From assembly GCA_964354365.1 (NCBI GenBank), contig CAYGZM010000005.1, positions 1-64,000 of the forward strand: DNA of 64,000 nucleotides, in the 5' to 3' direction. The notes below the pieces were generated by a model. It searched no databases and was not told the origin of the DNA. It worked only from the letters and a program-made list of their open reading frames with translations. Made by a program: the position numbers and the translations under genes. Within the stretch, counting starts at the first letter, position 1, and the number at the start of each line of letters is the position of its first letter. Below, piece by piece: positions 53,993-63,698 of the stretch. Source of the stretch: CAYGZM01 sp964354365 (GTDB taxonomy: Bacteria; Planctomycetota; Phycisphaerae; Sedimentisphaerales; Anaerobacaceae).

Positions 53993-54934
53993 CTAATCGG
54001 CCTTTTTCTTGTTCTTGTAGGCCAGCACAATTTTTTGCACTAATCGATGCCGCACGATGTCCTTTTGGGTCAATTCGACAAAACCTATGCCTTTGATTCG
54101 CCGCAGAGTCTCAATTGCCTCGATCATGCCGCTCTTCTGGCCTTTTTCGAGGTCGATTTGGGTTATGTCGCCGGTTATTATCATTTTGGAGCCGTGGCCC
54201 AGCCTTGTCAATACCATAAGCATCTGCAGCGGCATCGTGTTCTGGGCCTCGTCGCAGATGACCACTGCTTCGTTGAGTGTGCGGCCGCGCATAAACGCAA
54301 GGGGAATAATCTCTATGATGTCGAGCTCCATAAACTTCTGCATCTGGCCAAAATCCATCATATCCTCGAGTGCATCGAAGAGCGGACGCAGATACGGATT
54401 CACCTTCGCCTGGAGGTCGCCGGGCAGAAAGCCGAGTTTCTCACCCGCCTCGACGGCGGGGCGTGCGAGCACGATTCTCCTGATTTGCCTTTTTTTGAGC
54501 ATCGACACTGCGATTGCGACGGCCAAATATGTCTTTCCGGTCCCTGCCGGCCCTATGCAGAAGGTAAGGTCGTTGGCGAGCATTGTCTCAATATACTTTA
54601 GCTGTCCTGCGGTGGTCGGCTCGATGACCTTCTTCTTGGAATAGACCGTGACAGCCTGGTTCGTCTCGGGAGCCTCAGGTGAATCGTACCGGCTGGTGAA
54701 GCCGGCGACGTCCGCGTCGGTGAGGCTGTGATATTTCAGCAGGTGCTTCTGCATCCTGTCGATGGCCTCAGCGGCTTTGTTCACGTCGGAATCGCTGCCG
54801 GTAATGATCAGGTAGTCCTCGCGGGCTGTTATCTGCACTCCGAGTGATTTGCGCAGCAGCCGAAGGTGGCTGTCGGCGGGGCCGAACAGCTCAAGCTGCC
54901 TGTGGGCCGAATCTAATTGTATCGTAATTTCCAA
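53993..54934 (-). CDS. PhoH family ATPase
   Basis: A 313-residue protein with a TTG start at 54934. An N-terminal KH-like region (about 1-60) precedes the AAA-like ATPase: Walker A GPAGTGKTYLA (128-135), ARPAVEAGEKLGFLPGDLQ, FMRGRTLNEAVVICDEAQNT (Walker B DEAQN) and ITGDITQIDLEKGQKSG. PhoH proteins are linked to RNA metabolism; the exact role is not known. It is nine nt from the cdsA stop and likely in the same transcript. Confidence 0.9.
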   Translation of the reverse strand: MEITIQLDSAHRQLELFGPADSHLRLLRKSLGVQITAREDYLIITGSDSDVNKAAEAIDRMQKHLLKYHSLTDADVAGFTSRYDSPEAPETNQAVTVYSKKKVIEPTTAGQLKYIETMLANDLTFCIGPAGTGKTYLAVAIAVSMLKKRQIRRIVLARPAVEAGEKLGFLPGDLQAKVNPYLRPLFDALEDMMDFGQMQKFMELDIIEIIPLAFMRGRTLNEAVVICDEAQNTMPLQMLMVLTRLGHGSKMIITGDITQIDLEKGQKSGMIEAIETLRRIKGIGFVELTQKDIVRHRLVQKIVLAYKNKKKAD

Positions 54935-54943
54935 AGTCTCGAT

Positions 54944-55801
54944 CTAATAAGCACGGCATTTGAAGAACAAATAGGCAAACGGCGCCGCCACCAGAGCCGA
55001 ATCGACAATATCCAGTATTCCACCGAAGCCAGGCACCTTGTTGGCGGAATCCTTTTGCCCTGCGTCGCGCTTCATCATAGATTCGGCGAGGTCGCCCATC
55101 TGCCCGATAAAAGCGAAACACAGACCGAAGCCTACTGCCGTCGGCCAATACATTATATCACAAAATCCGGGAAAGAGAAGCGCAACTAACACTGCGGCCG
55201 CCACCGCCCCGCCCATACCCTCCCAGGTCTTTCCAGGACTGATTCTCGGCGAGAATTTATGTTTGCCGAAGAGCGTGCCGATTGCCCAGGCGCCTATGTC
55301 GGACGACTTTATGACAGAAACAAACATCAGCAGCGGCCAAAGGCCAAAGTCGATTCGGATGGCAAGCACGAAACTGCTCAGCAGGCCCAGATAACAGATG
55401 CCGAAATAATTCGCCCCGCAGTTCGCCAGGACTCCTGATGTGCCGCAGCTAACGTATTGGCACAGGAACAGGGCCGACAAAGTGAAACCGCAGAGCAGAG
55501 GCAGGTAGAGTGACTGCGAAACGTTGATAAGCTGCGGCCAGTACCAGGTGGTCGCAAAGAGGATAGAGGCGACAATGGCGACCGGGGTGAATATCTTGAC
55601 GTTTTTGGCGGCGGCGAGCTTGGCCAACTCAAGCTGGGCCGGGACCACCAGTGCGACGATGAGGATGCAGAGGAGCGTTCCCTGTACGGGCTTATCGGGT
55701 GTCGAGTCGGTCAGTGAGCCGTCGATCCAGCCGTCGAAAATGACGATGGCTGCGAAGGCGACTGTCATTAGCGAGCCGAAAAGCAATCTGTGTTTGAGCA
55801 T
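54944..55801 (-). CDS. cdsA: Phosphatidate cytidylyltransferase
   Basis: A 285-residue membrane protein with about eight helices (LLFGSLMTVAFAAIVIF, VALVVPAQLEL and others). The C-terminal signature SMMKRDAGQKDSANKVPGFG followed by GILDIVDS (about 241-268) matches the CDP-alcohol synthase pattern SxxKRxxxxKDxxxxxPGHGGxLDRxDS, but the His becomes Phe and the Arg becomes Ile. ATG 55801 was chosen because the longer frame overlaps uppS. It makes CDP-diacylglycerol for phospholipid synthesis. Confidence 0.85.
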   Translation of the reverse strand: MLKHRLLFGSLMTVAFAAIVIFDGWIDGSLTDSTPDKPVQGTLLCILIVALVVPAQLELAKLAAAKNVKIFTPVAIVASILFATTWYWPQLINVSQSLYLPLLCGFTLSALFLCQYVSCGTSGVLANCGANYFGICYLGLLSSFVLAIRIDFGLWPLLMFVSVIKSSDIGAWAIGTLFGKHKFSPRISPGKTWEGMGGAVAAAVLVALLFPGFCDIMYWPTAVGFGLCFAFIGQMGDLAESMMKRDAGQKDSANKVPGFGGILDIVDSALVAAPFAYLFFKCRAY

Positions 55802-55847
55802 AGTATCAGTCCGCCCCCGGCGGATTCTCGGTGACAGGCCCTGCCTG

Positions 55848-56627
55848 CTATTTAGGATTGTCTTGCTGCAAACGGATACTTCCAAAACGTCGGTCTCGTT
55901 CTGCATAGGCGCGTATCGCATCCTCCAGAAACGCACAGTGGAAATCGGGCCATAAGGTCTTTGTGACGTAGAATTCACTGTACGAAATCTGCCAGAGCAA
56001 AAAGTTGCTGACTCTCATTTCGTTCGCGGTTCTTATCAGGAGGTCCGGATCGGCAAGTCCTGCGGTGTAGAGGTGTCGGCTTACACAGGCTTCGTCGATA
56101 TCATTCGGCTGTAGTTCGCCGTTCTTGCATTCCGCAGCGATCTTCCTGACTGCCTCGACGATTTCCGTCCGTCCCCCGTAATTCAGCGCCAGCGCGAGTG
56201 TCATGCCGCTATTGGAAGCGGTAATTTGCATAGTCGCGTCGAGCTCCTTGAGGACTTCGCCGGGCAGGTCTTCCCGTCGCCCGAGGTGAGCAAGCTTTAC
56301 GTTGTTTCTCATAAGCATGTCGCGAATCCCCACGAGGTATTGGGTGTAGAGGTGCATCAGGCCTTTGATTTCGTATTCGGGTCTTCCCCAGTTATCCACA
56401 CTGAACGAGTACAAAGTCAGAGTCTCAATGCCGAGGGCGACGCAGTGCAGCGCGATCTCCTCGACTGTGTTGCCCCCCTGCCGGTGTCCCTCGAGCCTGG
56501 GCAGCGACCTCTGCTGCGCCCATCGGCCGTTGCCGTCCATAATAATCGCAATATGGCGCGGTATTTGTTCAACGGTCAGGCCGAGGCGCTTAGCGGTTCT
56601 CTCAAGTTTCTCTTCGAAGGTTTCCAT
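55848..56627 (-). CDS. uppS: Undecaprenyl diphosphate synthase
   Basis: A 259-residue cis-prenyltransferase. IIMDGNGRWAQQR carries the catalytic Asp31; GHRQGGNTVEEI, YSFSVDNWGRP, NYGGRTEIVEAV and the C-terminal RTANEMRVSNFLLWQISYSE (usually GExRLSNFL) complete the family. It builds the lipid carrier for peptidoglycan and exopolysaccharide. ATG 56627 is used over GTG 56636. It lies 43 nt from purA and 46 nt from cdsA. Confidence 0.95.
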   Translation of the reverse strand: METFEEKLERTAKRLGLTVEQIPRHIAIIMDGNGRWAQQRSLPRLEGHRQGGNTVEEIALHCVALGIETLTLYSFSVDNWGRPEYEIKGLMHLYTQYLVGIRDMLMRNNVKLAHLGRREDLPGEVLKELDATMQITASNSGMTLALALNYGGRTEIVEAVRKIAAECKNGELQPNDIDEACVSRHLYTAGLADPDLLIRTANEMRVSNFLLWQISYSEFYVTKTLWPDFHCAFLEDAIRAYAERDRRFGSIRLQQDNPK

Positions 56628-56670
56628 AATGTGCACAGGCCGGCTCCGGCAAAAACGGCTCTGAAAGCTG

Positions 56671-57945
56671 TCATCTCGTTATCGTCTGACTTCGCTTCGG
56701 TCCGACGCCAATCATTGTGACAGGCTTTTTGGTCAGCTCTTCCAGTCGGCAGACGTAGTCCTGCGCGTTCGTGGGCAAATCGTTAAAGTCGCTTACTTCG
56801 GTAATGTCCTCGTCCCATCCGGCAGCGGTCTCGTAAATGGCTGCGGCCTTGGCAAGCCTGGCTGTGTTCGCAGGGAAAAAGTGTCTCTCTTCACCGTCAA
56901 TTCTGTACGCCCTGCATATCTTCAGCTCCTTGAGTCCGGAGAGGGTATCGAGGTGCATCAGGGCGACCGAATCGATGCCGCCGATAGTTACGGAGTAGGA
57001 AACGGCAACGGCGTCGAACCACCCGCAGCGTCGAGGCCGGCCGGTGGTCGTCCCGTATTCGTTGCCCCTGTCGCGGATGTATTGCCCGATTTCGTTGTCC
57101 TGCTCGGTCGGGAAAGGTCCTGCGCCGACCCTTGTTGAGTACGCCTTGGCGACGCCGACGAATTTATCAACCATTTTAGCGGGCACCCCGGAGCCCGACG
57201 GCATTCCGAGCACGCTCGAATTCGAGCTGGTTACAAAGGGGAACGTGCCGTGGTCGATGTCGAGCAGCGAGCCTTGGGCGCCTTCGAAGAGAATGGACTT
57301 GCCCTTGGTAAGCGACCTGTGGAGGAATTCGGTGGTATCGGTTATGAACGGCGCCAGCGTCTCTGCGTAGCAAGTGCACTTCTCGAAGATCTCAGCGTCG
57401 CTTATCGGCTCGGCGCCGTAGAGCGCCTTGAATATCTTATTCTTGTATTCGACGATTGTCCGCAGTTTGACTCTTAGCGTATCGAGGTCCCGCAAGTCCC
57501 CGACACGGACGCAATAGCTTCTGCCGACCTTGTCGGCGTAGCAGGGGCCGATGCCGCGGACCGTTGTCCCGATTTTATTTTTGCCGAGAGATTCTTCGCA
57601 CAGCCGGTCCTCCATCTTGTGATAGTCGAGCACGACATGCGCATTCTCGCTTACAAGGAGCCTCCTGGCCAACGAGATGCCTTTTTGTGCGAGTCTTCCT
57701 ATTTCTTCTATGAGGACTTCGGGGTCAACGACCACGGCGTTGGCAATTACGCAGGTGGTATTCGGGCGGACCGAACCACTGGGCAGCAGGTGCAGAGCAA
57801 ACCTCTCGTCGCCAACGACGACTGTATGTCCCGCATTTGCGCCGCCGCCGTAACGGACGACAATGTCACTGTGTTCGGCAAGGATATCAACGACCTTGCC
57901 TTTGCCTTCGTCGCCCCACTGCAATCCTATTACGCAGGAATTCAT
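56671..57945 (-). CDS. purA: Adenylosuccinate synthetase
   Basis: A 424-residue enzyme that makes adenylosuccinate from IMP, GTP and aspartate. The GTP-binding LQWGDEGKGKVVD (residues 8-20), the GGANAGHTVV IMP loop, KNKIGTTVRGIGPCYADKVGR and the C-terminal GVGPKRSQTITR are all canonical. The ATG at 57945 has only a weak ribosome-binding site. It heads the run purA-uppS-cdsA-phoH on the minus strand. Confidence 0.97.
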   Translation of the reverse strand: MNSCVIGLQWGDEGKGKVVDILAEHSDIVVRYGGGANAGHTVVVGDERFALHLLPSGSVRPNTTCVIANAVVVDPEVLIEEIGRLAQKGISLARRLLVSENAHVVLDYHKMEDRLCEESLGKNKIGTTVRGIGPCYADKVGRSYCVRVGDLRDLDTLRVKLRTIVEYKNKIFKALYGAEPISDAEIFEKCTCYAETLAPFITDTTEFLHRSLTKGKSILFEGAQGSLLDIDHGTFPFVTSSNSSVLGMPSGSGVPAKMVDKFVGVAKAYSTRVGAGPFPTEQDNEIGQYIRDRGNEYGTTTGRPRRCGWFDAVAVSYSVTIGGIDSVALMHLDTLSGLKELKICRAYRIDGEERHFFPANTARLAKAAAIYETAAGWDEDITEVSDFNDLPTNAQDYVCRLEELTKKPVTMIGVGPKRSQTITR

Positions 57946-58094
57946 TGTGCTTGTTTCCTAAAAAGTGCTCTGGATACCCCAAAGATAAACCACAACGGTC
58001 GATTGAGGCCTGTCGTTCAGGGTCCATCGCCGGAGCCACAGCCTGCAGCCAATTGCGGTCAACTGTCAAATCTTGGAATCTATTGAGGAGATTC

Positions 58095-58580
58095 TCAAGT
58101 GATTTCAGCCACCAGATGTTCCAGAACGGCGGTCAGATTATCGTATCTCCTGTTGCTTATTTTGCGGTCCGCTTCATTGCCCTTTTCGGTTTTATATGTA
58201 ATGACAAAGTAACCTTTCGAGTCAAAGTGGGTCTTGTCTATCTTTTGAATGGAATCGTAAGGGATTTTTTCATTTTCGCTGATGACCAGCTCATTTTCGT
58301 CGGCGATGAGCTTCTTGCCTCTTAGCGTGAACAGATACACTCCCAAGAGTATGGCGATAGCGAGAAAAACCGCCGGCGATTTGCGATTAAACTCCATAGT
58401 GGCCGAAGGCTTGCCGTCATTGTCAACCACTTGCTCCTTGTAGAAGCTGTATCGCCTCGACCACTCGTATTTGCTCAAATAGCCGTCGTAGGCAAATATC
58501 CCCGCTGCAATAATGCAGACACCGATATAGATTTTCAGGTTCGTTTTTGTGAATTTGCTTATCGGTGCTTCGATGGCCAT
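58095..58580 (-). CDS. Two-helix membrane protein of unknown function
   Basis: A 161-residue protein with two hydrophobic segments (IYIGVCIIAAGIFAYDGY and AVFLAIAILLGVYLFTL). The C-terminal half (KKLIADENELVISENEKIPYDSIQKID) resembles a PH-like bacterial membrane-domain tail, but I cannot place it firmly. GGGAGG precedes ATG 58580. It is 20 nt after the 254-residue gene and probably co-transcribed with it. Confidence 0.6.
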   Translation of the reverse strand: MAIEAPISKFTKTNLKIYIGVCIIAAGIFAYDGYLSKYEWSRRYSFYKEQVVDNDGKPSATMEFNRKSPAVFLAIAILLGVYLFTLRGKKLIADENELVISENEKIPYDSIQKIDKTHFDSKGYFVITYKTEKGNEADRKISNRRYDNLTAVLEHLVAEIT

Positions 58581-58599
58581 TTTGCGGGCCTCCCTGTTT

Positions 58600-59364
58600 C
58601 TATGACAACCTTTTCTGCGCGATTGTCTCGATCAAAGGCTGGACGAAGCTGGGGACAATCTTCTCGGCCATCAGCTCTTCGGCCAGCCGGCATTGATATT
58701 CAAAGGATTTCAGCGGGTCGAATCCTCCCGAAGTGGGCGGGTACTGGCGGACCGTGAACGACAGGGTAATGGCTTCATCGGTTCCCCGGTCCTTCTTGCG
58801 GGGTTCGTAGATGCTCGTTTTTGACTCTATGCTTATTCGGCCCTGGGTGCGCGAGTCGTCTGAGAGCGCAACGACCACGGCGGGAGAAAAACCTATGGCC
58901 TTGGCGCCCGGCATGTCGAGCAGGCAATTGAAAGGCGTCAGTCCGAAAAATGCGTCGGCGATGACCTCATCGTGGTTGCCCGTGCAGTCGAAGTCCATAG
59001 CGAAAGTAATATCAAGCGAGTCAACGTCAAGATGACTTACGCTGAGCATATATGGAACGATCTCGATCACCAGTCTATCCTGCTGATAGGCCATCTCGAA
59101 GCTCGACGGGTTCACAACTCCTGAGCCTATACGGTCCATTTCGAGAGCTACCCAGCGATACTGGCCGAGGCCGCGGTCTTCTTCGAGACAGTACTCGTTA
59201 TTCTCCCGGCGGTAGAAGCAGCCCATGGATGGGAACTGCTTCTGAATCCGCTCAAAGAAGGCCAGAATGGTGTCCCGCTCAGTTGGCAGGTCCAGCTCGG
59301 TGTTAATGCACATATCGACGTAGAAGTCGTCGCAAAGAGAGCTATAACTATCGGGCGTCATCAT
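58600..59364 (-). CDS. Protein of unknown function
   Basis: A 254-residue soluble protein, ATG 59364 after GGGAGGG. No family recognised. It is acidic, with several conserved-looking hydrophobic strands (LVIEIVPYMLSVSHLDVDSLD, ITFAMDFDCTGNHDEVIADAF cited in part) and no signal peptide or catalytic motif that I can identify. It is placed with the membrane protein downstream and may share its transcript. Confidence 0.6.
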   Translation of the reverse strand: MMTPDSYSSLCDDFYVDMCINTELDLPTERDTILAFFERIQKQFPSMGCFYRRENNEYCLEEDRGLGQYRWVALEMDRIGSGVVNPSSFEMAYQQDRLVIEIVPYMLSVSHLDVDSLDITFAMDFDCTGNHDEVIADAFFGLTPFNCLLDMPGAKAIGFSPAVVVALSDDSRTQGRISIESKTSIYEPRKKDRGTDEAITLSFTVRQYPPTSGGFDPLKSFEYQCRLAEELMAEKIVPSFVQPLIETIAQKRLS

Positions 59365-59455
59365 AAACAACCCTCCCGCAGGCTCCAGGAAGCTTCCCTG
59401 AAATCCTGTTCAAGGTAATTCAACTTCGAAAGCCATTTGGCTAAACAGGCAGCCA

Positions 59456-60880
59456 TTATACATTGAGATACTCGTTTTCCCAGATTTTTTCCGTCAAACC
59501 CTGCAATTTTTCATCATAGTTTTTCAGGGTCTCAAAGTACTCCACCGATTCGAGGGCCTCTTTGGCGTTCTTGTCTTCGGGCTTTGCGTCTTTGGGCAGG
59601 ACGGAATTCCTGAAGATTTCGTAATGGTCCCGTATTGAGCACGGCATCAGCCAGTTGCCGGGCTTTCTGCAGTTGTCCAGGCCGTATTCTCTCTGCCATT
59701 TGCGGCCCTTTCTCATAAAGTCGGAGAACATCGCGTCGGCCAGCGTCTTTCCATTTTCGTACAGCTCGTAGATGTTATCCACGTAGTAAGGGATGAAGGC
59801 GCAAGGGGTAACGTTGCCGTGCCAGTCCACGTAAGCATATCCGCCGCTGCGCCCGTATGCGATGCAGCCCCGGGCAAGCACGCCGCTGTTCCAGAAGTCC
59901 GCAAAGCAGTATTTCTTTTCGCTGAGCAGTTTCTCCCATTTCAGGTACAATTGGATTCTGCTATCGGGATCGACCATTAGGTCAAGCTCATCCTTGCCCC
60001 TGCCGATGGGCATCATCTGAAACTCCCACATGTAGCAGGCCCCCTGCTCCTCGAAGAAGAAATCGTAAAATTCGTCCGATAGCAGCAATTCCACGTTCTT
60101 GCTTGTTGCGGTGACGGAAATGCCAAAGGGCACGCCCGCCTTTCTCAATCGCTCAAGGGCCTTGAGAATCTTTTTGAATGTGCCGGGGCCTCTCCGCTGG
60201 TCGGTCTGGCCCTCGAAGCCTTCGACGGAGATCGCAGGGGTAACATTTGCCGTCTCGGCGAGCCTCTGCACAATCTCTTCGCGGATTAGGGTCCCGTTTG
60301 TATAGACCAGGAAGAACATGTCCTCGTATTTCTTGAAGATATCGAGCAGGGTCTTGCCTTCACTGTTGTACATAAAGGGTTCGCCTCCGCTGATAGTTAT
60401 AAATCTGCCGCCGAATAAGTCGTGGACCTCGCCGACAACCCTATCGACAAACGGGTAAGGCACAGTGGCGGCAGTATCAGCCCCCGAAGCCGCATAGCAA
60501 CCAATGCACCTCAAGTTGCATTTTTGCGTGGGGGAGAATACGATAAAGGTTGGCGGCAGCTCGCCGTATTTTGCTTTGTATCTTTTGATGGCCTGTTCGT
60601 AACCCCGGTCTGCGCGGACGAGATTGTTTTGGACAAAGACATCGATAATCTTGCTAAGAATGCGCCCGGAGACGTAGCCTTTGTCCGTATTTTTAATTAT
60701 ACAGTGCAGCATCGCCGAGAGAAATTCGTATCGTTTGACCTGCACGCCCCTCAAGTCCTCTGACTGGTCGTTGACTATGGTTTTGTAGATGGACTCGTCG
60801 ATTCTCCCGGCCAGCAGTTTTCTGAGGTGCTTGTGTTTCACCATCTTCTTTAGCGTTGAGGATATGACTTCCGGTTTCAT
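59456..60880 (-). CDS. Radical SAM protein with SPASM-like C-terminus
   Basis: A 474-residue protein. The radical SAM cluster is CNLRCIGCYA (Cys121, 125, 128). SAM-binding ITISGGEPF and the TNGTLIREEIVQ strand follow, and the C-terminal half has Cys in GCIAYG, NVTPCAFIPY, DNCRKPGNWLMPC, the usual positions for auxiliary iron-sulfur clusters. AAGGAG precedes ATG 60880. An N-terminal helical extension of about 110 residues precedes the core. The substrate is unknown; proteins of this layout modify peptides or mature enzymes. It is the next gene downstream of the 836-residue kinase-like protein. Confidence 0.88.
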   Translation of the reverse strand: MKPEVISSTLKKMVKHKHLRKLLAGRIDESIYKTIVNDQSEDLRGVQVKRYEFLSAMLHCIIKNTDKGYVSGRILSKIIDVFVQNNLVRADRGYEQAIKRYKAKYGELPPTFIVFSPTQKCNLRCIGCYAASGADTAATVPYPFVDRVVGEVHDLFGGRFITISGGEPFMYNSEGKTLLDIFKKYEDMFFLVYTNGTLIREEIVQRLAETANVTPAISVEGFEGQTDQRRGPGTFKKILKALERLRKAGVPFGISVTATSKNVELLLSDEFYDFFFEEQGACYMWEFQMMPIGRGKDELDLMVDPDSRIQLYLKWEKLLSEKKYCFADFWNSGVLARGCIAYGRSGGYAYVDWHGNVTPCAFIPYYVDNIYELYENGKTLADAMFSDFMRKGRKWQREYGLDNCRKPGNWLMPCSIRDHYEIFRNSVLPKDAKPEDKNAKEALESVEYFETLKNYDEKLQGLTEKIWENEYLNV

Positions 60881-61046
60881 TTCTGACTCCTTTTTTCATA
60901 TCAAGACTTCAGAGATGATTCGTGAAAGAGCACTCCAACCTATAGACAATTATCCCACAGACCGTCCTGCTGGCAAGCGAAAAATCAGCAAAAACCGTCC
61001 CCGCAAACAGGATATTCAACGGGATTCCTCTGCTTGGAAGTCCTCG

Positions 61047-61117
61047 CGTGGCACGGGCTTCCAGCCCGTGCAGACCCGGCCAGGCCCCCCGGGCCCCTTG
61101 AGGGGATGGCCGTGCCG
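61047..61117. repeat. GTGGCACGGGC palindromic repeat
   Basis: Starts CGTGGCACGGGCTTCCAGCC and ends ATGGCCGTGCCG, with a GC-rich GGCCCCTTGAGGGGA centre related to the 5006/17335 repeat. It lies between the 836-residue gene and the radical SAM gene. Confidence 0.75.
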
Positions 61118-61124
61118 CTGAGTC

Positions 61125-63635
61125 TTACCTCAAGTCCGGGTCGGGCAGCTTTAGCTCGGCAGCGATTGCTCCGATAGGCCAGACGATCGCGAAGACAAAG
61201 ACCATCCATGCGCACGCCTTCGCAAGGCCGGCAGTTCCGATTTGTCCTTCGCCGAGCCCGAGCGCCGCGGTAGCCGCGGTGTAGAGTATCGCCGAGGCTG
61301 CGCCACATACTATTGCGGCGATTAGCCGCTTCCACAAAGCGGCTCCGCCTGCGCCCAGAGTCACTATTGCCCCGCAGGCCAGCGATGCCGCGCCCGCAAG
61401 CCACCAAATATCCTTCAGCCCCGGCAGCGTTCCGGCCCTGCCGAGGTGCACGTAGTCGGCCAGCACCAGGACGCCGGCGACCCCAACTGCGCACAGGCCC
61501 CCGTGCCAGTATCGAGGCCTCATTGCAACCCGGAGCTCCGCCCGCCTGCGCATACGCCGCCGTATTGTAAGAGGCCAGTTATAGAAAAGACAGAACACCC
61601 AGTGCTCCAAAAGCGCGCCCCGCTCCCCGAATACCGGGACGACGTGCACCGCCTCCGTCGCCCAGTGCGCCGCCATAAACCTCGCCAAAACAGGGTAGCG
61701 GTACGTCATCTGGATGGGAAATGCGAGATAACCTATGACTCTGAAAAATGACAGGAAAACTGCTATGCTGTAGTCCTTGAAATTGCGTTCCTTGATGATT
61801 AGCCCAATGACATAAAACCCTCGAATCAATGAGCCGGGTGAAATAGGTATAACTTGCCAAACCGCGAATATGCCCACTGCGATTCTCCCCGCCTCGCTCC
61901 AGGACAATTCGGGGCGCATAAGGACATAAATAACTGTAACCAGCAACATCACAATTTCTGACACCGGCAACGTCATCAGATGTACAACCAGGCTTACCAG
62001 GTATTTTTGTATGTACGGTTCGGTTATCTGCGAAAGGATAACTTCGGCGTCGGTGTCGCTGAGCATGTATTTGCGGCGGCCCTCGCTGACCATTTCCTGC
62101 AGCCACTGCCGGCGCAGTTCGCTGTTGAAATACAGTCTGACAGGACGGACAAATATGTAGCGGAGCTTTTCTCTTGCGAATTCGGCGTCCGTGAAGAACC
62201 GGTGCAGGCCCGCGGGCAGCACCGATAGCGGCAGGTGACAGAAACAGCGCCACGGCTCCTCTGCAAATCTCCGGGCGCGTTCGGCGCTGATTCTCCCTTT
62301 TCGATACCAGTCGATGATCTTCTCAATAACGCGCGCTCTTATGGCCCGTTTCAAATAATCGAAACTCGTCAGGATTGACACGTAGTGGTTTCGCCAGTCG
62401 GCCCTCGCCCAGACTCGGCGCAGCAGCCTGCCAAGGAACGGTATCAGGCCGATTGTGAAGAATAACAGCGTCAATAATTTACTGCGACGCAGCTTTGGCT
62501 CATTCTGCTCATCAATAAGATTGCGCACCTGCCAGCCTGTCACGGCGCTGTCCAGCATCGTTGACCACAGCTTCGGGCTGTAGAGCAGCCGAACGTGGTT
62601 ATGCGTAACGTCTGGGACTGAGCTGCGGTAGATGTCCTCTTTCTCTTTCAGCTCGTCGAGCATCCGTCGCATATCAGTGAACTCATCGCCCTGTTCTTGC
62701 ACAAAGGCCTCGAGCTTCCTGGTGCTGCCGCGGTCGAACTGCACGAGAGACCCGCGCATAATGCCCTTGGCAATGAGCTTGAAATCACCGGGGCTCATCG
62801 GCAAAAAAGGCAGCAACGCCAGGCCGGCCCTGAAATCCACCGCTACCAGCCCGCCCTGCGGATCGCCTTCGGCGCCTTTGCGCTTCAGGCAGTTGGGCTG
62901 GCTCTTGCATGTTGACCACTCGTACTGGCGGGCGAATTCATACACCCCCATATCGTACAAAAGGCGGACGAACTCCCTCATGAACTTGCGCTTGGCCCGG
63001 TATTCGGGCGAGCCGGCCTCGGCCTCGACAAGCTTCCCCCGGCGGGCCTGCTTGAGCAGGTCCATTCTGTCATCGACCTCCAGCCGCCAGGTGCGCCCCT
63101 CGACCCACTCGCTAAGCTCCCCGCAACTGCCGAGATTCTGGTCGATGAAGGTGGCGTAAATATCAACGACGGCGTTTTCATCGCCGAAGCGCGTTCTCGC
63201 GGCTCGGCGGATGAATTTCTGCCACAGCGCCCCGGCCCTGGCGGCGGCGGGATTGACCTGGAGCTGGAACGGGCCCTGGAAGCCAATCCAGTAGAGCATA
63301 TTGCGAAACAGCCGTGAGAAACCCGATGGCGGGACGAGGATCTTCATTGCGTATAGCCCGCCGATCTGGAGGCCGTCTATTCCGCCCGCGGCCAACCCCT
63401 TGCCCTGAATGTCCTGTATCTTTACCTGATAGACCTGCCCGGCGAAGCCTCCGCCGACGAACTTCTCGACGACTAAGCTCACGGCGGCTTTGACGGCCTG
63501 TGCAACCGAGGTAACTTCGTACGTAAGCTGCGCGCCCGCGTCGTAGCGGGTGATGCGCATCGGGCGATGCAGACCGGCGGCGCGGAACTTGCCCTCAAGC
63601 GCTCTGCAAACCTCAATGGAGTATTCTGCCGCCAT
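61125..63635 (-). CDS. Membrane protein with divergent protein-kinase-like N-terminus
   Basis: An 836-residue protein. Residues 61-69 (GGGFAGQVY) look like a kinase glycine loop, and Lys98 in GLYAMKIL fits the VAIK Lys; SEWVEGRTW (about 175-183) resembles a hinge, KSQPN (244-248) the catalytic-loop Asn region and VAVDFRAG (264-271) the DFG Asp. The HRD Asp has no clear match. Several hydrophobic segments follow (LLTLLFFTIGLIPFLG, IVMLLVTVIYVLM, GLCAVGVAGVLVLADYV, AGAASLACGAIVTLGAGG). Its substrate and role are unknown; it is followed by a radical SAM gene and preceded by pgpA. Confidence 0.6.
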   Translation of the reverse strand: MAAEYSIEVCRALEGKFRAAGLHRPMRITRYDAGAQLTYEVTSVAQAVKAAVSLVVEKFVGGGFAGQVYQVKIQDIQGKGLAAGGIDGLQIGGLYAMKILVPPSGFSRLFRNMLYWIGFQGPFQLQVNPAAARAGALWQKFIRRAARTRFGDENAVVDIYATFIDQNLGSCGELSEWVEGRTWRLEVDDRMDLLKQARRGKLVEAEAGSPEYRAKRKFMREFVRLLYDMGVYEFARQYEWSTCKSQPNCLKRKGAEGDPQGGLVAVDFRAGLALLPFLPMSPGDFKLIAKGIMRGSLVQFDRGSTRKLEAFVQEQGDEFTDMRRMLDELKEKEDIYRSSVPDVTHNHVRLLYSPKLWSTMLDSAVTGWQVRNLIDEQNEPKLRRSKLLTLLFFTIGLIPFLGRLLRRVWARADWRNHYVSILTSFDYLKRAIRARVIEKIIDWYRKGRISAERARRFAEEPWRCFCHLPLSVLPAGLHRFFTDAEFAREKLRYIFVRPVRLYFNSELRRQWLQEMVSEGRRKYMLSDTDAEVILSQITEPYIQKYLVSLVVHLMTLPVSEIVMLLVTVIYVLMRPELSWSEAGRIAVGIFAVWQVIPISPGSLIRGFYVIGLIIKERNFKDYSIAVFLSFFRVIGYLAFPIQMTYRYPVLARFMAAHWATEAVHVVPVFGERGALLEHWVFCLFYNWPLTIRRRMRRRAELRVAMRPRYWHGGLCAVGVAGVLVLADYVHLGRAGTLPGLKDIWWLAGAASLACGAIVTLGAGGAALWKRLIAAIVCGAASAILYTAATAALGLGEGQIGTAGLAKACAWMVFVFAIVWPIGAIAAELKLPDPDLR

Positions 63636-63698
63636 AAGTTTCGTATCTCGTATCTTCTAAACTTGTCCCGAGCCAGGTCGAGGGAGCGTAATCCCGGA

